Shown: positions 19,593 to 32,490, counted from the stretch's first letter. The stretch: DNA of 64,000 nt from Reticulascus tulasneorum (GCA_001557505.1 LSAX01000002.1:5022001-5086000), one strand, 5' to 3'. The notes: a model not told the origin generated them from the letters alone. Made by a program: numbers and translations.

Positions 19593-21763
19593 TCCAACGA
19601 ATTTCGGTCACTTGTGTTTCTCCGGAGACGTCGTGATTGAATCTAGGTGGACAATCAGAAAGGAATCGTCCAATAGAATAAACAAGTCAAGGGCATTTAC
19701 AAAGGAAAGGAGAAGAACAAGTTTCGACCGCTATTTGTAAATTTACGTCACTCGAATGCGGGCTTACGCTTTTACGACCGATATCGCAAAGCTTTCTTTT
19801 TCAATCAAGGTCTAGGTGCTGTAGAAAAGATTGTGTTTGATAAGCAAGCAAATCTGGCAGAAATGACGGACAGCGGCACAACACATCGATCATAGGATTC
19901 GTAATAGTATGTTTATTTACAGAAACCCTTGTTGAAAACCATGCTCTGCGCTAGATCGTCAATCTAACGTCATAAACAGATCAACACAGTTTCATGCCTA
20001 GGGGGAACAACGTAGTTTGAAGGCAGTTTAGTCATAAGATGTTGCATCCTGACCCGATAGTGGGCAGTAACAGTTTGCTTCTTGCGCCAAATGTGGCAAG
20101 TCAATGACGTTCCTGGTTACTTCCATGTGCTTTTCTCGCAAAACCAGTTGTTTTGCCGAAAATGACGCTTACCGGGTTAGGTCCTTCGGCAATGCTGAAG
20201 ATCCTTCGTGATGGGCCAGATTTGTACTATTGGAGAGTGACATAGTTGCACTCTGTCGACTTGTGGACTCGACATGTTCTTAGAATATCAAAGGCAGTGT
20301 TATTAAGTAAGTCTGATGATCCTTACGTGGACATTTTGCTGTCAGCTGAAGAGGTGCGGCCAGTTCCCATGTGCCATGCTGTAGATCTTTGTCGATCTAT
20401 GATGTATGAGGGTTATAGAGATTCGACAGTGTAGATCTTTAGTGCCTGGTTTTCCGTACAGATGCTGACTGGTTAATGAACCAGTTGTGTGGCCAGATTC
20501 GCCTGTCAGAACAGGTGCCCGTGTTAGTCGGAGCTTCGTACAACTCAAGAAGATCAGGCTTCAATCGCAAAGAACTGTGCGATGCGCAAGTACCGAACCA
20601 GTTAGAATAACATGTTGTCGATGTGATATCTAGCAGTCCCCGGACGTAAAACTTCTTGCGTTGTGTAAGTTTTGCCATTCCCGCTGCTGAACTAATTCGG
20701 GTGCGACCCTTGGGATTGGTGGTTGGATGACCAAGAAACGCCTCCTGCAGCCCCTCTCCCGAGTGACGATCCAATCTGGATTCGCCTATTGTCGTTAGTA
20801 TTTAGGTTGGAGAGCAACCCTTCTAGCGGCCGCTCCATGGTGACGATCTATTTCGGATGTGATCCTTGCCGTAGTCAGGATTAACTTTTGCGGGAAAACG
20901 CCGCAGATGTCACACCCACATTCCCGGTTTCTGCCCTCCAAGAAAACCTGGTTGCTGATCTGGATTCTATCGCGGTTCGAGCCGGCAAGTCTTCGCAGGC
21001 ACGATCGAAGGGGGAATGTTCCTGCGTGGCAATTGCATTGTCAGATATCTTTTCCGAGCATGCGAACGGTGATGGATCTCGTTGACCATCGGGCCGTTGA
21101 TGTTGTGCAAGGACTTCGGGTCTTATATCTACAGGTCACCTAGCCCCAACGAGAGTGAAAGATAGTTGATAATCAATGTTTGGTGGAATGGCACCATCTG
21201 GGACGCAAGGCCCTCGGCAATCGCAGTACATGGTTTGGTATCCTGGTGAACCAAGGGGCTTCCAACCCGCTTTTCGGCCAAAGAAGTCCCTGTTGTCGGG
21301 TATGCAGCAGCGTTACACTGCATAAACGAGAATGAACGTATTGACTACCATAGTAGCGACTTGGTTGACGAGAGTACAGGGGGGCTGAGACACTTCCCGA
21401 AGTGGGGCTGATTGATAAGTTTATTATCTGATCTGATTGATAAGTCTGACGTACTTCCTCAAGACACCACCATTAAATTCACGATATGCGACAGGGTAGA
21501 CTATAGCGCTACACCTGGCGTGTGTTCCATATCGTCATGTACCTCTACAAACCTGGGACTTAACTAGTATACGTGCGAGCAGGGTTACTTACGAGGAAGT
21601 TGGATCCTTGGAGCGATGCTAAGTCCTGGGCGAACTAGAGGCTCTACTTTTGTTTTTGGGGGTGATTGGTCAGTAAAACGCCTGTTTTAGTACCTCATCT
21701 GATGCATCCAAAGTTAATCATAGCATAAACCTTTGTCTTTTGTACATAATCCAACTATGTCTT
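19593..21763. other. 2.2-kb gap inside the siderophore cluster
   Basis: This is the upstream region of the sidF-type gene and the 3' flank of the sidH-type gene. It is long for a cluster with tight spacing elsewhere. No intact gene is visible. A plus-strand frame at about 20888-21085 contains a coding-like TPTFPVSALQENLVADLDSI stretch, and minus-strand frames lie at 20439-20774 and 21129-21323, none assignable. A degenerated former cluster gene is possible but not shown. The GATA elements at 21405-21444 lie here. Confidence 0.4.
21405..21444. promoter_or_regulatory. Cluster of GATA-factor sites (Sre-type)
   Basis: Three elements lie within 40 bp: GGGCTGATTGATAAG (21405-21419), TTATCTGAT (21424-21432; its reverse complement ATCAGATAA fits the iron-repressor consensus ATCWGATAA) and CTGATTGATAAG (21433-21444). 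The first 15-mer recurs exactly at 33966-33980 in the same gene cluster. Fungal Sre-type GATA repressors bind such sites to shut off siderophore genes when iron is plentiful. By chance about one exact ATCWGATAA is expected in 64 kb, so clustering and context are the argument. Confidence 0.45.
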
Positions 21764-22735
21764 TCACAGCTTGCTGTCTACCCACTGTACAGGTCTTTTC
21801 TCTGTGAAAGCCAGGACTCCTTCATGGAAATTGTGGCAATCATTCATTTTAGAGTCCCACGTTTCGCAATGCAAGCGGCTCGCGTTTTCCGCGCTGCCAT
21901 GCTCCCATCCGGCAATGACTCCTGCACGTGAGACAATGACGCTATCTGGGCTGTTGATCGCGATGGCGGTGGCGTATTCCATCGCCGCCTTGACGACTGG
22001 GCGCTCTAGCACCGCACAGCATTCTGTAGCATCCTCTGTAACGGCGTTGAGTAGTCCGAAGTTCTTGGCCTCCGCAGCTGTAATTCTTCTTCCCGTGAGA
22101 GCCATCTCCATTGCTCTATGTCGGCCTATCGTTCTAGCTAGCCTCGGAAGAGATCCAGCATTGGCGACGACTCCAATTTTGGCCTCTGGAAGAGCAAACG
22201 TTGCACCTTTGGCCGCGACTATGATGTCTAGGTTCGCCAGAATTTCCATGCCTCCTCCATAGGCTAGCCCGTTGACTGCAGCGATGACTGGCTTTTTGCC
22301 GTAACGCCGTGAGAGTGCCCCAAAGCCAGAAGGTGGATCCATTGGGCGTTCCTCAGGTATTCCCTCAGCTCGACGGCGGTTGATTTGATTCCATTCATTG
22401 AGGTCCATGCCAGCGCAGAACGCTCGCCCGGTGCCGGTGACGACGGCGCAGCGCAACCAAGGCTCATTGTCGTACCAGGAGAAAAGAGTCTCGAGCTCGT
22501 ACTGTGCCGAACTGGTCATAGCATTGAGCATCTTCGGCCGATTGAACACAACCAACATTATGTGGTTGGCTGGGAAAGTGACAAGTCCGTAGCCTTGAGC
22601 TGGAGGCTGTTGCTTGAACGTTGGCTGCACCATTGTGGTCGTTTTGGTAATATGTTCTTGTGGTCGTCTATCCATTGTATCTCCGTCAAGGCGATTGTCT
22701 GTCGCGAAATGGCTTTTGAGAAGTCTTCGTGCCAC
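21764..22735 (-). CDS. sidH: Enoyl-CoA hydratase/isomerase, SidH type (mevalonyl-CoA hydratase)
   Basis: This is a single exon. The longest frame gives 323 residues, but ATGs at 22675 and 22633 (289 residues) are also in frame, and conservation begins just after the latter (YGLVTFPANHIMLVVFNRPKMLNAM). The crotonase fold is clear, with the oxyanion-hole loop GTGRAFCAGMDLNEW and the second motif NGLAYGGGMEILANLDIIVA followed by ATFALPEAKIGVVANAGSLPRLARTIG. The C-terminus is SKL, a canonical peroxisomal PTS1. In Aspergillus SidH converts mevalonyl-CoA to anhydromevalonyl-CoA, the donor used by SidF, in peroxisomes. The gene is divergent from the NRPS and next to the sidF-type gene, which fixes the assignment better than sequence alone. 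Confidence 0.87.
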   Translation of the reverse strand: MARRLLKSHFATDNRLDGDTMDRRPQEHITKTTTMVQPTFKQQPPAQGYGLVTFPANHIMLVVFNRPKMLNAMTSSAQYELETLFSWYDNEPWLRCAVVTGTGRAFCAGMDLNEWNQINRRRAEGIPEERPMDPPSGFGALSRRYGKKPVIAAVNGLAYGGGMEILANLDIIVAAKGATFALPEAKIGVVANAGSLPRLARTIGRHRAMEMALTGRRITAAEAKNFGLLNAVTEDATECCAVLERPVVKAAMEYATAIAINSPDSVIVSRAGVIAGWEHGSAENASRLHCETWDSKMNDCHNFHEGVLAFTEKRPVQWVDSKL

Positions 22736-23353
22736 CTTGATACAGCAGTATCCCCACGAATGTGGTCATCTTTTAAAGATGACACTATGCCACCGAATTG
22801 TGAGGGTGGCAGTTAATGAATCTTCTGTTTGAAGGTTGCGTCAAGCAACCTGACAAATACGGTGAAATGAAGTTTGGTCGCCGATCAGTCTGGTTGTTGC
22901 AGATCTGATCTGCGTCACTGTTAAAAGCTTACATTCGACTAACAAGAAAATCCTGGCTCAGACCAACCCCCACTGCTTTGCTTTTCTGAAAATCTCTTTG
23001 GCGTAAGCAATCCCAACCCCTGTTCCCGCTTCCGGTCGATAATCTCTTTCCTTTTCAGTTATAAGCGCCTGTAACCTTGGGATATGATCTTCCAGTCCAC
23101 TTACCTAAAGTTCTGGAAGGACCTTCGATCAACGAATCTCTCACCAAATCCCTCCAACTGCACTAAACCAGAGGCTAAACCTTGCTTTATACGCTCTCAA
23201 GTTCCTGCATGCATGACTTCATATCCTGCAAAATCGTCGCAGTAAAATCCTACAATAAGTAGCAAACACATCTGCCGGTAAACTTGTGGTCCCACTGCTT
23301 GTTTAATGATGCAGCCGATCTCTTTGTCTTAAAGATACCCACATATTACTACC
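22736..23353. promoter_or_regulatory. Divergent promoter region, sidH type / sidD type
   Basis: This 618-bp segment separates the two starts. It contains the palindrome GCAGATC-T-GATCTGC (22899-22913), a GATCAG at 22882-22887, and a CGATAA core near 23038. Shared control of hydratase and synthetase is expected from the layout. Confidence 0.45.
22899..22913. promoter_or_regulatory. Perfect inverted repeat GCAGATC-T-GATCTGC
   Basis: This 15-bp perfect palindrome with a one-base spacer lies in the sidH/sidD divergent promoter. It contains ATCTGAT, seven bases of the Sre-type ATCWGATAA consensus. Its half-site resembles the GCTGATC half-sites in front of the siderophore importer gene. Confidence 0.4.
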
Positions 23354-26300
23354 ATGTCACCAAAGATGCAGACACGTGCAAAGAGTCTGCGGTACGACGC
23401 ATCGATATTTCAGAGATACCACCAAGACATATTCAAATTTGACGCCCTGCTGCTAGCTTGGAGTATTCTTCTCTACCGACACAGAAATGGCAACGACATC
23501 CAATATTCCTGGGGTCTACACGAGATTGGCACTTCCGCATGTCGTGTGTATGAGCTGAGCACGTCGGATCTGGCACTGAGCGGAGCTGTATCGGTGTCAA
23601 CAGCACTTAGCAATGTTCGGAGTTATCTGCAAGAAAAAGGTTGCTTTGCGAACAGCATAACTGAGAATCGTTATGCTCTTTTTTTCAATGACGAAATCGC
23701 TCAAGGAGACCAATCAGCTAATGTCATCAAGGATGGCGAGGTCTCGATGAAATGGGTATGAACATGCATCCTTACCTGTATCTTAAAGTGGTGTTTCGCT
23801 AGCTGACACGGAGTGATCATCTTGACAGGGAAACATCCAGCTCCAAGCAGTGATAGCAAAGGGAGACCTCTGGTTGCAGCCATCGTGGCGGGAGCCGATG
23901 GGCGCAGAGTTCTTAGCAAATCATTATGCCAAGACGCTCGTCGAGATCCTCGACATAACATTGACCGACGTGAATTTACCGATGAGTTCTGCTCTAGAAC
24001 TGAGCCAACTGGATCAATCAATCATCTGGGACTGGAATAAAGAATTGCCTCCTACTGTCAAAGTCTGTATTCACGAACTGATCGCCGAACAAGTGCAGGA
24101 GCGGCCAAACGCTCCTGCGATCTGCTCGTGGAACGGAAACTTCACTTACAAAGAAGTTGATGAACACTCTACGCTTCTGGCAAATTATCTTATCAGACTT
24201 GGTGTCAAAGATGGCGACATTGTGCCACTCTGTTTTGAGAAGTCGAAATGGACTACTATTGCTGTCATGGCTGTCATTAAAGCAGGGGGGGCTTTTGCGC
24301 TGATGGACCCCAGTCAGCCCCTCCAAAGACGCCAGGCAATGGCAGCCCAAGTTCACGCAGGTCTCATCCTAACTTCTCATGACCAAGCGCCCTGCGGTAC
24401 TGAAATCGTTCCTCATGGCCCAACAGTGATAGTTGACCAGGGCGCGCTGCTGTCGCTGGCTAATTCTATCAATACAGCCCAACATAAGCTCCCTGATGTG
24501 CATCCAGACTCTCTGCTCTACATCATGTTCACTTCAGGAAGCACCGGCACGCCTAAAGGGGCCATGATCTCACATGCTACATACAGCACTAGTGCTCTGG
24601 CTCGGAGCTCAGCCATCGGATATTCCAGGACGTCGCGCTCGCTGGATTTCACGTCGTATGCATTTGATGTCAGTATCGACAGCATATTGAGCACTCTGCT
24701 GCGGGGGGGCTGCCTCTGCATTCCCACAGATATGGATCGAGTGAACGACCTCAGTGGAGCCATTCGCCGTCTCAACGTTAATATGGTGAATGTTACACCA
24801 TCAGTGGCGCGCATATTGGACGCTGATATTATTCCCTCGCTTCAAAGCCTAGGAATTGGTGGCGAGTCCTGCTCGTCGGGGGATATCGCAGTTTGGGGTC
24901 AACACACGCGAGTCGTAATCGGATATGGCCCGGCCGAGTGCACAATCGGATGTACCGTCAATTCAAGCGCAGCTGGTAAGCCGTATGTCAGCGTTGGGCC
25001 CGGAACAGGAGCAGTGATATGGCTTGTCGACCCAAACGACCATGACAAACTTGTCCCTATCGGAGCCGTTGGTGAACTTCTGATTGAAGGCCCTATTGTT
25101 GGTCAGGGCTATTTGGGCGATCCCGAGAAGACTACTGCGGCGTTCATCCATAACCCTAAATTTCTTCTCGAAGGTGGTGGGGGTCTCCCCGGAAGAAGAG
25201 GGCGCCTGTATAAGACAGGGGACTTAGTTCGTTATGACCCGGATGGAGAGCGCGGGTTTATCTTTGTTGGACGCAAAGATACACAAGTCAAGCTACGCGG
25301 ACAGCGCGTGGAATTAGGCGAGGTTGAGCATCATATAAAGAACCTGCTTCCACCCGGATCAGAGGTTGTCGCGGAGATCGTTGCACCGCCAAACCAGAAC
25401 AAAGAGTCGATGCTTGCAGCATTTATTGCCGACCGAGACAACGCTGTGAACAACGATGATGGCCTTCGGCAAACCACATTGCCACCACGCATGTGCGAAA
25501 CGATCGCGTCTCTAAGCGAGAGGCTATCCAAAGTGCTTCCAGTGTACATGGTTCCTGCGACTTACATCGCCGTGTCCAAAATCCCCATGCTTGTTTCTGG
25601 AAAAACAGATCGAAAGGCCTTACGTGCTCTTGGTGCAGGCATCTCTAAATATTCCCAGGCTTCGATGTTGGCTACAGAGAAAAGGGACAGCATCCGTGAG
25701 CCTCAGTCAGGGGCAGAGTTATTCTTGCGGGATTCCTGGTCTCGCCTGCTTGGGCTTGAAGCAGATCGGATCAGCACAACACACAATTTCTTTATGCTTG
25801 GCGGAGAATCAGTGCTTGCTATGAAGCTTGTGCCTTTAGTACGTAAGCAGGGGTACATACTATCTGTTGCCAACATCTTCAATTGTCCTGTGCTTTCAGA
25901 AATGGCAAATGCCATGCGACACGGGGACAATAGCTCGCCGGTCAACATCGAAGTCCCCGCATTCTCCTTGCTCGACTCAGGTGTAGATTGCAATGCGCTG
26001 TGCTCAGAGGCAGCGGAGCAATGTGGATGCGACAAGGCTTCGATCGAAGATATTTATCCTTGTGCGCCGATGCAAGAGATTCATACAGCGTTCTATGCCC
26101 GATCGAAAGAAAGCTATATTGCACAGAGAGTTGCGGACATCCCAAACTCCACCTCTGTAGCCAAGCTAAAATCTGCATGGGATACTGTCTCCAGGAAATC
26201 TGCCATTTTACGGACTCGCATTGTTGAGTTCAAGAAGCATGGCTTCCTACAAGTTGTTGTGAATAAGGGCGTGCAATGGGAGGAGACTAACATTAGCCTC

Positions 26301-29300
26301 TCAGTGTTCTTGGAGAAGGACAAAAAAGAGGCCATGTCACCTGGCGCGCCTCTCAGCCGCTTTGCTATCGTTTATGATGAAGCTATCAAAAGCCGCTACT
26401 TCGTATGGACGGCGCATCATGCCATATATGACGGTTGGTCGACTGACCTTTTTCTCGAACACGCTAAGGCCGCATATGACTGTATCGACGTGTGGCGGCC
26501 AGCCGAGTTTAAGCACTTCATTCACTACTTGGGTGAGCGCTCGAGAGATGCCTCAAAAGACTATTGGCGCGCGCAACTTGAAGGCGCGACTGGTCCCAAG
26601 TTCCCTTCTTTGCCATCGCGATCTTATATGCCTGATCCCGACTCTTTAGCAGAAAGATTTATTGCCGTCAAGCAATCCACTGAGTCAGAAATTACAATCG
26701 CTACAATCATCAGAGCTGCCTGGGCATTACTTGCCTGTGAGTATTCTATGACTGATGATGTGGTGTTTGGAGAAACGGTCATGGGTCGCACTATTCCTCT
26801 TCCAGGCGTTGAGCAGATCGAAGGCCCAATCCTTGCCACTCTTCCTGTTCGTATTCGCCTTGATCGGACAGCTTCTGTTCGAGAGTTTCTTCACCTAATA
26901 CAAGATCAACACATTGGCAGGGCCGCACACGAACACCTCGGTCTTCAACATATTCGCCGGTTGAGTCCTGACGCGCAGATAGCCTGTGAGGTGACCATGG
27001 GCCTTGTTATTCAACCAAAGGATCCTGTCGCATCGGATATAGAGCGCGATGGACTTCCAGCTTTTCGTCTTGGAGATGCCGCCTTTGAAGCTCTTCACTT
27101 TAACTCATATGCTCTGATGTTGGCATGCTCACTCCAGAATGAAGGGTTTCGTCTGCTAGCAGGCTACGACTCGAACATTTTAAGTCGGTCACAAGTGCAG
27201 CGAATGTTGTTGAGATTTGAATGCACTATATTGCAGCTCCGAGGTGACCAGTCACAACCATTAAACAATGTCTCGTGCTTGAGTGAGGAAGAGCTCATAG
27301 AGATTTGGGAGGTGAATAGGGCCCCCCCGCTCTCTCCTTCAGAAGTTTCGAGATCCCTCACTAGCGGAGACAAATATTCCACCCCCCAATTCACTCCTTG
27401 GATAGTTCATCCAAGAAATGAAAGTATGCTTGCACCCATTGGATTGGTGGGAGAGCTTTTCCTCGAGTGTGCCATGGCCTCGGAGGCTGCGGTTGCAACA
27501 GAAACTCCGGAATGGCTCAAACGGGGAGCAGAAGGTATCCCAGGTCGACAAGGAAGTCTCTACCGAACAGGCGACCTTGTCAGATATGCAGATGATATGA
27601 CCTTAGTGTTTGTAGGTCGAAAGGAGGCCATGACGAGCATTGGTGGTCAGGTTATCAATCTCGCAGCAACCGATCTTGAGCTGAAGCGACTGCTTCCCCC
27701 AAGTGTTGATATCTCAAGTCGGCTCATCTACCCAGAGAATTCAAACAGTCAAGCACCAATGGTAGTCTCATTTGTCCAGGAAACCCCAATCAGCGAGGTG
27801 CCAATGGTCGACCTTTGCGTTGATGGGAAAGACATACCCTGTACTATCGCACGAGCCATCTCTGTTGAGCTTGCCACAGCCATTATCGGTCTCAACAAGA
27901 AATTGGTCGAAACTCTTCCGCCTCAAGCAATTCCGTCTGTATGCATACCAGTCGCAGGGGCTACAGATGGACACAAGCCCGTGAACGTCAAGTGTTTCAA
28001 TGGCATAGCTGAACATGTTACGGTGGCTTTAGTAACGAAGCTTCGAAAAGCGTTTGCCACTATTCGACGCAGCATGTCTCAATCAGCTCCAATGACTACC
28101 AAAGAACGGCTGCTTCGGTCTTTGTGGTCAACGCTTCTAGGGGTTGATGAGGAGAAAGTGACATTAGATGACAACTTTTTTCGGCTCGGAGGTGATTCTA
28201 TCGTGGCCATGAGAATGGTATCAGCATTGTACCGCAAGAGCTATCGTTTATCCGTAGCGAGCATATTCCAAAATATGCAGCTCCGGAGTATGGCAAAAGC
28301 AATTACTGTGGCTCCGACAGAACGCAGCGAGCATCCAGAATATGCTCCATTTTCCCTTTTAGGTTTGGCCGATGTTGATAGCTTCGTGTCCGAGAATATC
28401 AGATCTCAGCTGGCGAACTCGAGTTGGAAGATTTGCGATGTCCTACCTGTCACAGATCCGCAGCAAAGAGATGTAAAAGCCACTGTATTCGCGCCGAGAA
28501 GCTCAGTTCAGTACAACATGCTCTTCCTCGATGATTCAATCGATACATCACGGCTTGTTGAAAGTTTCCAGTACCTGGTTCGCCGCCATGCTGTTCTGAG
28601 GACCGTGTTTATTCCACATGATGGTCAGATACTACAGGTGGTCTTGGAGGATATGAAGGTCCCAACTACAGTGCGCAGCATCAGAGGATCTCTAGAAGCG
28701 TCATGCAACGAACTGGCTCAAGAGGATGTGGGAAACGATTCTAACTTCATTTTCGGATCCTCATTCTTGCATCTCTTTGTCCTTCACGGTACAAAGGAAA
28801 AGGCGCTGATGATTCGCATCTCTCATGCTCAGTATGACGGAAGTTCCTTGCCTGAACTACTTCGACAACTCGAAGTGAGATACAGAGCTGTTGATATACC
28901 TGTATCGACTCCTTTCGCAAACTACATGCAGTATTTGTACAGCACAAGAAGCAAAAACATCAGCTTCTGGCGTAGCGTTCTTAACGGATCTTCTCACACA
29001 GAACTCATCCCTCCCGCAGATTCCAACAGCAAGGCAGCTTTCATGACAAGGCCCATTGATGTGTCTGGAAGCTCCCCTGATACCACACTAGCGATGCTTC
29101 TTACTGCCGGCTGGGCTAGGGTATTGAGCCAATTCCTCAACCTCTCTGATGTCACCTTTGGAGGTATTGTGTCCGGCCGTGACTTCGACATTCATGAAGT
29201 AAATGCTATCATGGGTCCTTGTTACCAGTATATGCCAGTTCGGGTCAAGTTCAAACAGAAGTGGACAGCGAAACAGCTATTGGACTACGTGCGTAACCAA

Positions 29301-29642
29301 TATCTCCAGGGTAGTCACAGAGCCACGTTGAGTTTCCAAGACATCTTACGAGAGTGTACCAGCTGGCCAGTAAATACACCTTTCTACGGGTCGTTCACAA
29401 ATCATCTCAATCATGAATACTTTGACGCTGTTCCGTTTGCCGGTACCAAGTGCCGTGTGGATTACACTATCCCTCATCCAGAGAGTTCAACACCGCCTCG
29501 AGTTCTGTCCTTCGTGGAGTCTGGCAAGACATGTATTGGCATTGAGGCCGATGAAGAGCGTCGATGCTTCTGGGAGGCAAGATTGGAGGAGTTGGCTCTG
29601 GCCATTGAAGGTTTTGTAATCAATCCACAGGCTTTGTTATGA
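23354..29642 (+). CDS. sidD: Extracellular siderophore NRPS, SidD type
   Basis: Two exons (23354-23755, 23829-29642) give 2071 residues, close to the size I recall for Aspergillus SidD. The N-terminal region (about 1-210) looks like a condensation-domain remnant. A complete adenylation domain (about 219-736) has [39 protein letters not shown] and a final GKTDRKAL lysine motif. A carrier domain follows (S795 in FMLGGESV), then a condensation domain with HHAIYDG. A truncated adenylation remnant retains only YRTGDLVRY and [14 protein letters not shown] and has no core ATP loop. The second carrier has LGGDSI, and the terminal condensation domain reads SHAQYDG, keeping the catalytic second His. 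This A-T-C-dA-T-C layout fits iterative joining and cyclisation of three anhydromevalonyl-hydroxyornithines to fusarinine C. Confidence 0.93.
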
Positions 29643-30202
29643 AGGAATCCTTACTGTACAGATAAGCTGAAAAGGCGAGACGGCTTTGCTAAGAATGTCT
29701 TGCTATATATAAGAGGAAGAAGGTTCGGTGTATGATTAATCAATCCAACGCTTTACTACAGTAATTTGAACCTGGTATCCATAAGCCCCAGTTTTGCTTG
29801 CCTCTCTACTAGCTGGGTTGACGATGTACGACAGTTGAGGTGTAACCAATACGCAGGAGCTCTGTAATGTGCTTGTCGGCGCCAATTATTGCCTCCTAAA
29901 CGAACTTATCTTGAGTTTTCTTTTACAGCAGAAATGACCTCACGATATGAGTGACCTTTTGTTAAACTACTTACAGCAATAGAAGCCCAGGAAACCATGC
30001 TCTGAGATGCTCTGGTACAATTGGTAAACGAGTGTGACTTATTTGGCGAAAGCCATGTCTTCTCAAGATCAATACAGACGTGATTTGCTTCTTTGAACAT
30101 TGACTAAGTAAATTGCAAGTCCCTGTAGGACTCGGCCTCTGTTTACTACCCCTTTGAATACGAACGAAAATGACGAAGTCTCTTATACCCCCACTGTTTT
30201 GT
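29643..30202. other. Convergent 3' flanks of sidD and siderophore importer
   Basis: These 560 bp lie between converging gene ends. Only short frames are present, and a TATATATAAG stretch near 29704 is probably part of a 3' end signal. No gene is present. Confidence 0.5.
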
Positions 30203-32211
30203 TTAGAATACAACACCTTTCGTTTGTACCACCTTTGAGACGTTCAGATTTCTTATCAAGAATATCCAAATAAAACATAGCCCAAAAATACCAGTTCCAG
30301 CAGCAAGCATTCTTGCCTGAGCATAACCATAGGATTCCTGAATTGCCACTCGCTCAGGACTTCCAATGGGATAAGAAAGTTGAACGGGGAGGCTTGAGTA
30401 AATGATGGTCGCATTTTGCCTCGCGGCTTCTGGGAGATTCCGCTGAAGGGCCGATAGAAATGTGTTTGTCCAAATAGTTCCTGAAATTGCGTTGCCCACA
30501 GCAGCACCGATGGTGCCGCTCACGAAGAGCAAAGCCAACACAGCTGCGACATGCTGGTGGTCGACAGCAGCGAGAACAGCTAGTTGTACCAGGAGAATAA
30601 AGGCACTTCCGCCGATAGAAATGAATATCTCGCACATTACTATGTAGCCGATATATTGGTTGGGTTGTCGGAAGTGGATCATCAAGCCGAGACCAAAGAT
30701 ATAGATCGGAACGGCCACGAAGAACACCCATTTGAACCGGCCTGTGGCGCGAATCAAATAGCCAACGATAAATAAGAGAACACCAGAAACGACTTGGAAG
30801 GTGCTGTTGACGTATCCAGCCTCAGCAATGGGTAGGTTACTAACGACTTGTAAAAACGACGTGAAGTAACTATTCCAGCAGTAATATGAGACTTGATAAG
30901 TCATATCAATGAGGCAGGCACCAACGACGGTCCGGTCGGTGAGGAACTTATGTTTCAGGAAAGGTGTTGGGGCCAGATTTATCTCGTATAAGGCGAAAAG
31001 GACGAGCAGGACAAAGCCAACCACGATCATGGCGATGATATAGTCGGTTTTCCAGCCATTGGGCGCGGAACGAGCAAGAGTAAATGGCAGCAAGAAGATG
31101 GTGAGACCCCCGGCAAATAAGAGAACCCCTGGTACTATCAATCGAAATCAAGATTAGCACAATGCACTGATTAACTGGAGGCCGCATCTACGTACCGTCG
31201 AACTCTAAGATGCCATGCCAGATACTTTGAAGTATGGTTCTGCCGCTACTTTCCTTGGCAAAAATGCCCTGTTTCTCGGCTTTGCGAAGGTTGAGCTTTA
31301 GCATGAAGAATAAGGGGAGTGTGACAGCTGGTATAATAATTGCGAAGCAGCCGAAACCCCATCTCCAGCTGACATTGTAATAAAAGGCTTCAGCTGCCTT
31401 TGACCCAGCAAATGCAGTAATCATATACGGAGACGATGTGAAAGCAAAGGCAAGGCCTCGATTCCTCAAGGATGTCGAATCGGCTGCAAGCACACATACG
31501 GTGTAGATGATACCTGCAAAACCAACAGAGTAGAAGACCTGATGGACAATTGATAGTTAGCAGTAGCAAGTAGAAGCCTGGTAGTAGAATCCCCGTGTTA
31601 CCTGCGCAGCGCAAAATGTAGCAAGATTATGGGACACGGCCATCAGAATGACGCCCAGAGTGGCAGAAGCTACCATGAGGAGGAAGCCTTCTGCGCGACC
31701 CCAAACGTCCAGCAACTTAGCCATTGGGATATAAACCGCAGCCGTCATGGCGTCCGTTACGATGCCGATGACAGTCAAGAGCGAATGAGACTGGAAGTCG
31801 CTTGTGACATAAGCGTTTAAGCTGTAGAGAACCGAAAGCCTGAAACCATTGGCCAGGAAAATAATCCAGATACTGTCAAAGAAGCCATGTCAGCTACCTA
31901 TCTAGAGTAACTTGCGACATGCACAGGAAAAGCAACACATACTTGATCAGCAATGCGGCTAACGATTTCTTCGTCCAGGCCAAGGTTACGGCCTCGATTT
32001 TCTGGATGCCAACTTGGGCATCTTGGGTCGGTACTACCTTGTCATGGTCATTTGCCGCAGAGATATCGTCCTGAAAGCTTGCACCAGCTTCTCTGTTTGG
32101 GCTAGTAGTGTCTGTGGCCATCTGAATCTCCGGGTCTTGTCCCATTGGAGCAGCACCGGTGTCGGTGGTCTGGCGACTAATGCCAATTCGGAGCTTTTTC
32201 AGAAATGACAT
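30203..32211 (-). CDS. Siderophore-iron transporter (SIT family, MirB-like MFS)
   Basis: Four exons (32211-31943, 31872-31602, 31538-31196, 31134-30203) give 604 residues. The chosen start (MSFLKKLRIG) leaves a hydrophilic N-terminus of about 90 residues, usual for SIT proteins. An in-frame ATG at 32388 is rejected as leader. About 14 hydrophobic segments follow, with SIT landmarks: FRLSVLYSLNAYVTSDFQSHSLL after TM1, YIPMAKLLDVWGRAEGF in the second loop, GLAFAFTSSPYMITAFAGSKAAE, the WRWGFGCFAIIIP segment, and EFDVPGVLL made by joining exons 3 and 4. SIT proteins import ferric siderophores by proton symport at the plasma membrane. Placement beside the NRPS suggests the ligand is the cluster product. 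Which Mir subtype it is cannot be settled here. Confidence 0.9.
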
Positions 32212-32490
32212 TATCGTTGAGTTGACAAGACCAAAAAAAGTGCGACTGCAGTAGTAGACAGCAGGTGCATGAGAGCGAAGGATCGAGTCTTTAATCTTGT
32301 GCACGGAAAACTCCTTGGAGCTTGACGCATCAGTTGGGTCGAGAAGAGCCGATTGCGGCCAAAACAGAATTTGCCGGGTGACCGCCAACGATTACGTACG
32401 AAGATTAGAAAGCTTCCCCTTGGAATAAACCGTTCGGGGGGCAGTTTCCAAGGTTGGATGAGCATTGCTTGTTCAGGTGTACGCCGATTA

